Assembly: GCA_964511185.1 (NCBI GenBank)
Contig: CAZEDU010000149.1
Location: 1-11,163, forward strand
DNA: 11,163 nt
Direction: 5' to 3'
Origin: CAZEDU01 sp964511185
GTDB lineage: Bacteria; Myxococcota; Myxococcia; Myxococcales; Myxococcaceae
The translations under genes were made by a program, and so were the position numbers. The stretch's first letter is position 1, and every line of letters starts with the position of its first letter. Shown here in pieces: positions 5,893 to 11,163 of this stretch. A model generated the notes under the pieces. That model saw nothing but the letters and a program-made list of their open reading frames with translations, searched no databases and had not been told where the DNA came from.

Positions 5893-7422
5893 ATGTCCTT
5901 TGACGAACGTCTCCACCAGAAGATCAACGAAGTCGAGAAGGGCGGGGCGCCCAAGTACCACGCGAAGAACAAAGAGGTCGGCAAGCTGTTCGCGCGCGAG
6001 CGCTTGAAGCTCCTGCTCGACGCCGGCTCTTTCGTCGAGGAAGGCCGCCTGGCGAACAACGGCGACCCCGAGCTGCCGTCCGACGGCGTGATCACCGGCC
6101 TCGGCCGGATCGACGGCCGGCCCGTGGCGGTGATGGCGAACGACTCGACGGTGAAGGCCGGCAGCTGGGGCCGGCGCACGGTCGAGAAGATCCTGCGGGT
6201 TCAAGAGACCGCCAAGCAGCTCCGCTGCCCGCTCATCTACCTGGTCGACTCCGCGGGCGCGCGCATCACCGATCAGGTCGAGATGTTCCCCGGCCGCCGC
6301 GGCGCGGGGCGCATCTTCTACAACGAGGTCCACCTCTCCGGAGAGGTGCCTCAGGTGTGTCTGCTCTTCGGCCCCTCGGCGGCCGGCGGCGCGTACATCC
6401 CGGCCTTCTGCGACATCGTCATCATGGTCGAGGGCAACGCGTCGATGTACCTGGGCAGCCCTCGGATGGCCGAGATGGTCATCGGCGAGAAGGTCACCCT
6501 CGAGGAGATGGGCGGCGCGCGCATGCACTGCTCCGTCTCGGGCTGCGGCGACCTGTTGGTGAAGACCGAGCCCGAGGCCATCGACGCGGCCAAGGCGTAC
6601 CTGCGGCTGTTGCCCAGCCACTTCGGCGAGCTCCCCCCGGCCGCCGCCCCGAAGGCGCCGAAGTCCTCGGGCAAGCGGGTCGAGGAGATCATCCCCGCGG
6701 ATCAGAACAAGCCGTTCGACATGTACGCGCTGATCCACGAGCTCATCGACGAGGGCTCGTGGTTCGAGATCAAGAAGCTCTTCGCGCAAGAGCTGATCAC
6801 CGGGCTCGCGCGCATCGGCGGCCGCACCGTGGGGATCGTGGCCAACCAGCCCAAGTACAAGGGCGGCGTGCTCTTCGTCGACTCGGCCGACAAGGCGGCG
6901 CGCTTCATCTGGCTGTGCGACGCCTTCAACGTCCCCCTCGTGTACCTGGCCGACGTGCCGGGCTTCATGATCGGCACCAAGGTCGAGCGCGCCGGCATCA
7001 TCCGCGCGGGCGCCAAGATGATCTCCGCCGTCTCCGAGGCGAGCGTGCCGAAGATCTCGGTCGTCGTGCGCAAGGCCTACGGCGCTGGCCTCTACGCGAT
7101 GAGCGGCCCCGGCTTCGCGCCGAACTGCACCCTGGCGCTGCCTCAGGCGATGATCGCGGTGATGGGCCCCGAGGCGGCCGTCAACGCCGTCTACTTCAAC
7201 AAGATTCAGGAGCGGCCCGAGGCGGATCGCCCTGCGTACGTGCAGAAGCTCCGCGACGAGTACCGGGCCGACGTCGACATCTACAAGCTCGCCGCCGAGC
7301 TCGTCGTCGACGAGATCGTCCCCGGAGACACGCTGCGCCAGGAGCTCGATCAGCGGCTGGCGTACTACCAGTCGCAGCACGCCCCGCGGCCGACCAAGAA
7401 GCACGGCGTCCTCCCCGTGTAG
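5893..7422 (+). CDS. Acyl-CoA carboxylase carboxyltransferase (beta) subunit
   Basis: The 509-residue carboxyltransferase component of a biotin-dependent acyl-CoA carboxylase; it transfers CO2 from carboxybiotin to an acyl-CoA. Two crotonase-like halves are visible. The N-half has DGVITGLGRIDGRPV (from residue 64), the oxyanion segment VDSAGARI (118-125) and GPSAAGGAYIPAF (160-172). The C-half has GGVLFVDSADKAARFI, LADVPGFMIG and KAYGAGLYAMSGPG (around 397). The N- and C-domains are joined by an Ala/Pro/Lys-rich linker near 250-260. Context suggests methylcrotonyl-CoA (leucine pathway, next to liuC) or propionyl-CoA (feeding the mutase). Sequence alone does not decide, so I give no symbol. 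The biotin carboxylase and biotin carrier partner is not in the window. Start ATG at 5893 is the only choice, since an in-frame TAA lies 12 bases upstream. Confidence 0.93.
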   Translation: MSFDERLHQKINEVEKGGAPKYHAKNKEVGKLFARERLKLLLDAGSFVEEGRLANNGDPELPSDGVITGLGRIDGRPVAVMANDSTVKAGSWGRRTVEKILRVQETAKQLRCPLIYLVDSAGARITDQVEMFPGRRGAGRIFYNEVHLSGEVPQVCLLFGPSAAGGAYIPAFCDIVIMVEGNASMYLGSPRMAEMVIGEKVTLEEMGGARMHCSVSGCGDLLVKTEPEAIDAAKAYLRLLPSHFGELPPAAAPKAPKSSGKRVEEIIPADQNKPFDMYALIHELIDEGSWFEIKKLFAQELITGLARIGGRTVGIVANQPKYKGGVLFVDSADKAARFIWLCDAFNVPLVYLADVPGFMIGTKVERAGIIRAGAKMISAVSEASVPKISVVVRKAYGAGLYAMSGPGFAPNCTLALPQAMIAVMGPEAAVNAVYFNKIQERPEADRPAYVQKLRDEYRADVDIYKLAAELVVDEIVPGDTLRQELDQRLAYYQSQHAPRPTKKHGVLPV

Positions 7423-7472
7423 CGACGTTGGGCCGGGCGGCCGAGCGCTCCTCCCTTCCGAAACGCGCGGGT

Positions 7473-7493
7473 CGTGCACTTCCTTAGTGCACG
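7473..7493. repeat. Perfect 8-bp inverted repeat upstream of the 7514 gene
   Basis: CGTGCACT and AGTGCACG are exact reverse complements separated by TCCTT. The element ends 6 bases before the Shine-Dalgarno GGGGAGG and 20 bases before the GTG start. There is no T-tract, so a factor-independent terminator is unlikely; an operator or a hairpin in the 5' leader is more plausible. Confidence 0.6.
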
Positions 7494-7513
7494 CACTCTG
7501 GGGAGGATCTGAC

Positions 7514-7957
7514 GTGGTCGAATTCGTCCATCAGTACCCGGGACTTCTAGAGACAGAGGACGGAACGCTGTACGTGACCCGCGCTTACACGGCGCAGCGG
7601 CCCCAGCTGGGGGCGTGGGAAGCCTGGTTCGTCTTCTTTCCGACGAACGGCGGCAGGCCGATCGCGACCGATCGCGAAACCACGCAAGGCAAGCGCGACG
7701 ACGTCGACTATTGGGCGAGCGGCGTCACCAGCACCTACCTCGAAGGGGCGCTGGCGCGCGCCTTGGAGTCGAGCACGAAGGGCGCGCTCGAGCGGCGAAA
7801 GCACGACGCCGCGGCCCCGCGCGACCTGGCCGAGGCGGAGGCGGCCGCTTACGCGGCGGCGGCCGAAGAGGTGCGCGCCTACGCCCGCCTCGCCGAGGAG
7901 CGCCGGCGGGCGGTCCAGTCCGAGCGAAAGGACGTGCGAGACCGCCCGGTGGCCTGA
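7514..7957 (+). CDS. Conserved-looking hypothetical protein (147 aa)
   Basis: The start is set by a strong Shine-Dalgarno GGGGAGGA (7500-7507) 6 bases before GTG at 7514; an in-frame GTG at 7487 lies inside the inverted repeat and has no such site. Residues 1-85 look like a small globular domain with alternating aromatic and charged residues (DGTLYVTRAY, WEAWFVFFP, ATDRETTQGKRDDVDYWA, TYLEGALARAL). It gives the impression of a DUF found in several phyla, but I cannot name it. Residues 90-147 are Ala/Glu/Arg-rich and likely form one long amphipathic, possibly coiled-coil, helix. There is no signal peptide or transmembrane segment and no cysteine. It sits 91 bases after the carboxyltransferase and 50 bases before the dehydrogenase. 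The first codons use more A/T at third positions than neighbours. Function unknown. Confidence 0.8.
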   Translation: MVEFVHQYPGLLETEDGTLYVTRAYTAQRPQLGAWEAWFVFFPTNGGRPIATDRETTQGKRDDVDYWASGVTSTYLEGALARALESSTKGALERRKHDAAAPRDLAEAEAAAYAAAAEEVRAYARLAEERRRAVQSERKDVRDRPVA

Positions 7958-7992
7958 AGCCCTCATCCGCAGCGCCGCCGCGGAGAAATGGG

Positions 7993-7998
7993 TATAAG
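7993..7998 (+). promoter_or_regulatory. Candidate -10 box (TATAAG) for the acyl-CoA dehydrogenase-meaB unit
   Basis: TATAAG is the best -10 match in a G/C-rich 50-base spacer and ends 9 bases before the ATG at 8008. Read as TAAGCC (7995-8000), it sits 7 bases before the ATG, like the box before the cyclophilin gene. No clear -35 is seen, and there is no good Shine-Dalgarno sequence within 10 bases of the ATG. Confidence 0.42.
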
Positions 7999-8007
7999 CC
8001 TTCGCGC

Positions 8008-9153
8008 ATGGACCTCGAGCTGCCCGATCACGTACGCGCCCTGCGAGATTCGCTTCGAACGTTCTGCGAGGAGAAGGTGAAGCCCTTCGCCCGCGGGTGG
8101 GATCACGACGAGCGCTTCCCGATGGAGACGGTGCGCGCGCTCGGTGAGCTCGGGGTGCTCGGCATGCTGGTGGGCGAGGAGTACGGCGGCGCCGGGCTCG
8201 ACTCGCTGTCGGTCGCCGTGGCGGTCGAGGAGATCGCCCGCTACGACGGCTCGCTCGCGCTGACCGTCGCGTCGCACAACGGGCTCGGCACCAGCCACAT
8301 CCGCGTCTTCGGCAACGACGCCCAGAAGCAGAAGTACCTGCCCAAGCTGGCGACCGGCGAATGGCTCGGCGCGTGGGGCCTCACCGAGCCGGGCTCCGGC
8401 TCCGACGCGGCCGGGCTTCGCACCACCGCCGTCCGCCGCGGCGACCAGTGGGTGCTCAACGGCGCCAAGATGTTCATCACCCAGGGCACCGTGGGCGACG
8501 TGTTCGTCGTGCTCGCGCTCACCAGCCCCGAGAAGAAGCAGAAGGGGATCACCGCCTTCATCCTCGAGAAGGGGCTCAAGGGCTTCAGCCAGCGCGCCAT
8601 CCACGGGAAGCTCGGCATGCGCTCGTCCGACACGGCGGAGCTGATCCTGGAGAGCGTCGAGGTGCCCGACGCGCAACGCCTGGGCGCGCTCGACCACGGC
8701 TTCATCGACACGCTCCAGATCCTCGACAAGGGCCGCATCACCATCGGCGCGCTCGCCGTGGGCTTGGGCCGCGGCGCGCTGGAGGAAGCGGTCGCGTACG
8801 CCAAGGACCGCCACGCCTTCGGCCAGCCCATCGGCGACTTCCAGGCCATTCGCTGGATGCTGGCCGACATGAAGACCGAGCTGGACGCGGCGCGGCTCTT
8901 GGTGCACCGGGCCGCGCAGCTCGCCGACGCGGGGAAGCCGTACACCCAGGCCGCGTCGATGGCCAAGCTCTTCGCCTCCGAGGCGGCGATGCGCGCCTGC
9001 AACAAGGCGGTGCAGATCCACGGCGGCTACGGCTACACGCGGGAGTTCCCGGTCGAGCGCTACCTGCGGGACGCGAAGCTGTGCGAGATCGGCGAAGGCA
9101 CGAGCGAGGTGCAGCGCAGCGTCATCGCCCGCGAGCTGCTCAAGTCCGCATGA
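8008..9153 (+). CDS. Acyl-CoA dehydrogenase, SCAD/branched-chain type
   Basis: A 381-residue FAD enzyme of the usual length that introduces the 2,3-double bond into acyl-CoA and passes electrons to electron-transfer flavoprotein. The family order is visible: helical N-domain (EEYGGAGLD), FAD-contacting WGLTEPGSGSDAAGL (about 125-140) and WVLNGAKMFITQG, the AFGQPIGDFQAIRWMLADM signature (about 271-289) and the C-terminal IHGGYGYTREFPVERYLRDAK. The catalytic base is E363 in EIGEGTSEVQR, the position used by short-, medium- and short/branched-chain dehydrogenases. Isovaleryl-CoA dehydrogenases have Gly/Ala there and use a Glu in the LERL helix, which here reads DKGRI. That argues against a LiuA role despite the leucine-pathway neighbours. 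2-Methylbutyryl-, isobutyryl- or butyryl-CoA are better candidates. The stop overlaps the meaB start (ATGA). Confidence 0.93.
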   Translation: MDLELPDHVRALRDSLRTFCEEKVKPFARGWDHDERFPMETVRALGELGVLGMLVGEEYGGAGLDSLSVAVAVEEIARYDGSLALTVASHNGLGTSHIRVFGNDAQKQKYLPKLATGEWLGAWGLTEPGSGSDAAGLRTTAVRRGDQWVLNGAKMFITQGTVGDVFVVLALTSPEKKQKGITAFILEKGLKGFSQRAIHGKLGMRSSDTAELILESVEVPDAQRLGALDHGFIDTLQILDKGRITIGALAVGLGRGALEEAVAYAKDRHAFGQPIGDFQAIRWMLADMKTELDAARLLVHRAAQLADAGKPYTQAASMAKLFASEAAMRACNKAVQIHGGYGYTREFPVERYLRDAKLCEIGEGTSEVQRSVIARELLKSA

Positions 9154-10178
9154 GCGACTCCATTCCACAGCGCGTCCTGAAGGGCGACGTCCGCGCCGCA
9201 TCGCGGCTGATGCGCGACATCGACGACAACATGCCGCGCGCCTACGACGCGCTCCGGGAGATCTTCCCGAAGACGGGCAGCGCCTACGTGGTGGGCATCA
9301 CCGGCTCGCCTGGCGCGGGCAAGTCCACGCTCACCAACCAGCTCATCGCGCACGCCCGCAAGCAACAGAAGACGGTCGGCGTCATCGCGGTCGATCCCAC
9401 GAGCCCCTTCACCGGCGGCGCGATCCTGGGCGACCGCATCCGCATGCAGGAGCACGCCACCGATCCGGGCGTCTTCATCCGCTCGCTCGCGACGCGCGGC
9501 CACCTGGGCGGCCTGTCGCGCGCCACCGGCGACTGCATCCGCGTGATGGACGCGATGGGGCGCGACTTCATCTTCGTCGAGACGGTGGGCGTCGGGCAGG
9601 ACGAGATCGACATCGCGCAGATGGCGCACACCACCATCGTCGTGCTCACGCCCGGCATGGGCGACGACATTCAGGCGATCAAGGCAGGCATCCTCGAGGT
9701 CGCCGACATCTTCGCGGTCAACAAGGCCGACCTGGATGGGGCGGATCGCACCGTCCGCGAGCTGCGGGCGATGCTCGAGCTGCGCCACGCGGTGAAGGCG
9801 GCCCCGCTCGATCACGACGCCAAGCACCGCATGAAGGGCGGCGGGGTGAAGCCCACCCAGGCCGACCCCGCCGAGTGGGAGCCGCCGATCCTCAAGGTCG
9901 TCGCCGCCAGGGACCAAGGCGTGGCCGAGCTGGTGGCCGCGGTCGAGCGCCACCGCGCCCATTTGGAGCAGACCGGCGAGCGACGCCGGCGCGAGCAGAC
10001 GCGCGCCGCGATGCAGTTCCTCGCGCTGCTGCGAGAGCGGCTGGTCAAGAGCGCGCTCGGGCGCCTCGAGCGAGAGAAGGGCCGCCTCGACGAGGTCGCC
10101 CTGCAGATCGCCAACCGCACCGCCGACCCCTACGCGCTCGCCGACGAGCTCGCGAGCCAGCTCGCCCAACCCCACTGA
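9150..10178 (+). CDS. meaB: Methylmalonyl-CoA mutase-associated GTPase MeaB
   Basis: A G3E-family GTPase of 342 residues that gates delivery of adenosylcobalamin to the mutase and protects it from inactivation; cytoplasmic. The P-loop is GSPGAGKST (residues 52-60, K58), followed by the family-specific DPTSPFTGGAILGDRIRM and RSLATRGHLGGLSRAT. The ETVGVGQDE switch region and the guanine-specificity NKAD (191-194) are also present. The C-terminal third, a charged helical region (ERRRREQTRAAMQF and following), matches the dimerisation part of the family. It overlaps the dehydrogenase stop by 4 bases (ATGA), so the two are translationally coupled, although the mutase genes it serves lie about 7 kb upstream in another unit. 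Only 2 bases separate it from rnc. Confidence 0.96.
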   Translation: MSDSIPQRVLKGDVRAASRLMRDIDDNMPRAYDALREIFPKTGSAYVVGITGSPGAGKSTLTNQLIAHARKQQKTVGVIAVDPTSPFTGGAILGDRIRMQEHATDPGVFIRSLATRGHLGGLSRATGDCIRVMDAMGRDFIFVETVGVGQDEIDIAQMAHTTIVVLTPGMGDDIQAIKAGILEVADIFAVNKADLDGADRTVRELRAMLELRHAVKAAPLDHDAKHRMKGGGVKPTQADPAEWEPPILKVVAARDQGVAELVAAVERHRAHLEQTGERRRREQTRAAMQFLALLRERLVKSALGRLEREKGRLDEVALQIANRTADPYALADELASQLAQPH

Positions 10179-10180
10179 CG

Positions 10181-10918
10181 ATGGAAAAGCTCTCTCCCGA
10201 CGAGCGCGTCCAGGCGCTCGAACGCAAGCTGCACCTGGTGTTCTCCGACCGCGCGCTCGGGCTCGCCGCGGTCACCCACAAGAGCTACACGAACGAGCAC
10301 CGCGACGAGTCGGCGACGGACAACGAGCGGCTCGAGTTCTTGGGCGACGCGGTCGTGGACCTCGCCATCAGCCACCGGTTGATGGAGCGCTTTCCGCTCG
10401 CCAACGAAGGCGAGCTGTCGAAGCTGCGCGCGCTGATCGTCAACGAGGAAGGGCTGGCGCGCGTCGCCCGCGGCATCGGCCTGGGCGAGATCCTGCTGCT
10501 CGGCCGCGGCGAGGAGCTGACCGGCGGCCGCGACAAGAACTCGGTGCTGGCCGACGCGCTCGAGGCCGTCATCGGGGCCGCCTACCTGTGCGCGGGCCAC
10601 GCCGAGGTGATGGCGCTCATCGACCGCCACTTCGGCGAGGCGCTCGCCGGCGTCGCCGAGGGGCGCAGCGGCCAGGACTACAAGACGCAGCTGCAGGAGG
10701 TGGCCCAGCTGCGCCTCAAGCTGTCGCCCAAGTACCGCGTGGTCTCCGAGCGCGGGCCCGACCACGAGAAGACCTTCGAGGTCGAGGTGAGCATCGGCCC
10801 GACGCTCTACGCGCGCGCCACGGGTCGAAGCAAGAAAGAGGCGGAGCAGTCCGCCGCGCGGCAGACCCTGGCGATGCTCGCCGCGACTGAGCCGCCCCAA
10901 GCCCTAAAAGGACCTTGA
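10181..10918 (+). CDS. rnc: Ribonuclease III
   Basis: Double-strand-specific endoribonuclease that processes rRNA precursors and structured mRNAs; 245 residues, a normal length. The catalytic signature NERLEFLGDAVVDL supplies E49, E52 and D56; the second pair is D125 and E128 in VLADALEAVIGA, equivalent to E. coli Asp114/Glu117. The C-terminal double-stranded-RNA-binding domain runs from DYKTQLQE (about 166) through GPDHEKTFEVEV to GRSKKEAEQSAARQTLAML. Start ATG at 10181 follows the meaB stop by 2 bases with no evident ribosome binding site, so it probably depends on upstream translation. The usual rnc partner era is not seen here; instead rnc forms the tail of a fatty-acid/propionate catabolic unit. 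Confidence 0.97.
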   Translation: MEKLSPDERVQALERKLHLVFSDRALGLAAVTHKSYTNEHRDESATDNERLEFLGDAVVDLAISHRLMERFPLANEGELSKLRALIVNEEGLARVARGIGLGEILLLGRGEELTGGRDKNSVLADALEAVIGAAYLCAGHAEVMALIDRHFGEALAGVAEGRSGQDYKTQLQEVAQLRLKLSPKYRVVSERGPDHEKTFEVEVSIGPTLYARATGRSKKEAEQSAARQTLAMLAATEPPQALKGP

Positions 10919-10942
10919 CCGACGCGGGCTCGGGCGTAAGGT
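10915..10942 (+). promoter_or_regulatory. Candidate sigma-70-type promoter of the cyclophilin gene, leaderless
   Basis: TTGACC (10915-10920, 5 of 6 to the -35 consensus, overlapping the rnc stop) is followed after 16 bases by TAAGGT (10937-10942, TAnnnT). The ATG is 7 bases beyond the box, just where transcription should begin. No Shine-Dalgarno sequence is present, which fits a leaderless message. This is the best supported promoter in the window. Confidence 0.52.
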
Positions 10943-10949
10943 GCACCGC

Positions 10950-11163
10950 ATGAAAAAGCTCGCGTTCAGCGCACTTCTCGCGTCGATGGTCGCCCTCCCG
11001 GCGCTCGGCGCCCCCGGCAAGTGGACCAAGGCGGTCGAGAGCGGGAAAGACGTCTACGCCACGCTCAAGACGAACCACGGGGACATCACCGTCAAGCTCT
11101 TCTCGAAGGACGCGCCCAAGACCGTGGCGAACTTCGTCGGCCTCGCGTCGGGCGAGAAGGAGT
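10950..11163 (+). CDS. Exported cyclophilin-type peptidyl-prolyl isomerase, 3'-truncated
   Basis: The first 71 residues of a gene that runs off the window. The N-terminus is a classic Sec signal peptide (MKKLAFSALLASMVALPALG, cleavage predicted around the AXA-like LGA at residue 21). After a short linker, the cyclophilin domain begins with VYATLKTNHGDITVKLFSKD and APKTVANFVGLASGEKE, the conserved first strand and helix of the family. The protein is therefore probably a periplasmic prolyl isomerase assisting folding of exported proteins. The active-site residues lie beyond the window, so activity cannot be confirmed. It begins 31 bases after rnc and appears to have its own promoter overlapping the rnc end, so it is probably an independent unit. 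Confidence 0.88.
   Translation, partial: MKKLAFSALLASMVALPALGAPGKWTKAVESGKDVYATLKTNHGDITVKLFSKDAPKTVANFVGLASGEKE

Noticed and set aside
5383..7479. 698-codon minus-strand open frame through the carboxyltransferase gene
   Set aside because: It runs across the N gap, is antisense to a well-supported gene and has Arg/Val/Asp/His-rich shadow composition.
7487..7513. Earlier GTG start for the hypothetical gene
   Set aside because: It lies within the inverted repeat and before the strong GGGGAGGA ribosome binding site that fits GTG at 7514.
7960..7985. Possible hairpin (CCGC...GCGG) between the hypothetical and dehydrogenase genes
   Set aside because: Only 4-bp arms in very G/C-rich DNA and no T-tract; expected by chance.
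1..11163. CRISPR arrays, tRNA/rRNA genes, insertion sequences, attachment sites, riboswitches
   Set aside because: No regularly spaced repeats, tRNA-like cloverleaf, transposase or integrase frame was seen. No cobalamin-riboswitch-like stretch was seen either, though the mutase operon leader lies outside the window.

Overview
The window looks like a chromosomal piece of a high-GC bacterium of the Myxococcota (myxobacteria and relatives). This is inferred from three things: the strong G/C bias at third codon positions, an enoyl-CoA hydratase that resembles what I recall of Myxococcus xanthus LiuC, and the gene style (Tim44-like zinc-ribbon protein, split methylmalonyl-CoA mutase with a separate MeaB). 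The taxonomy is inference, because no rRNA or marker search was possible. A run of 10 Ns at 5834-5843 shows that this is a scaffolded draft assembly.

Layout. Bases 1-3145 (+) hold a compact operon: the C-terminal part of the catalytic subunit of a B12-dependent acyl-CoA mutase (truncated by the window edge), a tiny single-span membrane protein, a class I SAM-dependent methyltransferase, the separate cobalamin-binding mutase subunit, and 3-hydroxy-3-methylglutaryl-CoA lyase. Consecutive genes abut or overlap by 4-8 bases, which suggests translational coupling. Bases 3142-4647 (-) hold a membrane-anchored protein with a duplicated Tim44-like domain plus zinc-ribbon unit. It converges on the lyase with its stop codon inside a shared CTAG. 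Bases 4694-5470 (+) encode a LiuC-type 3-methylglutaconyl-CoA hydratase. Bases 5478-5795 (-) encode a small YtxH-like membrane protein. After the gap come a carboxyltransferase subunit of a biotin-dependent acyl-CoA carboxylase (5893-7422), an unrecognised 147-residue protein (7514-7957), an acyl-CoA dehydrogenase (8008-9153), MeaB (9150-10178), RNase III (10181-10918) and the start of an exported cyclophilin (10950-end, cut by the window).

How the genes work together. Most of the window is branched-chain amino acid and propionate catabolism. Acyl-CoA dehydrogenase, acyl-CoA carboxylase, methylglutaconyl-CoA hydratase and HMG-CoA lyase are the step types of leucine breakdown to acetyl-CoA and acetoacetate. 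The split mutase and its GTPase chaperone MeaB convert methylmalonyl-CoA, the product of the valine/isoleucine/propionate branch, to succinyl-CoA. The biotin carboxylase/BCCP partner and the N-terminal half of the mutase are not in the window.

The most interesting points are: an unannotated 55-residue membrane protein and a methyltransferase sandwiched between the two mutase subunits; a tandemly duplicated Tim44/zinc-ribbon architecture; a recurrent TA-containing -10-like box 12-13 bases before the ATG of four genes without a Shine-Dalgarno sequence, suggesting leaderless transcripts; and an 8-bp inverted repeat directly in front of the unknown gene at 7514. I found no clearly novel defence, mobile or RNA-based system. 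No gene-free stretch exceeds about 100 bases.
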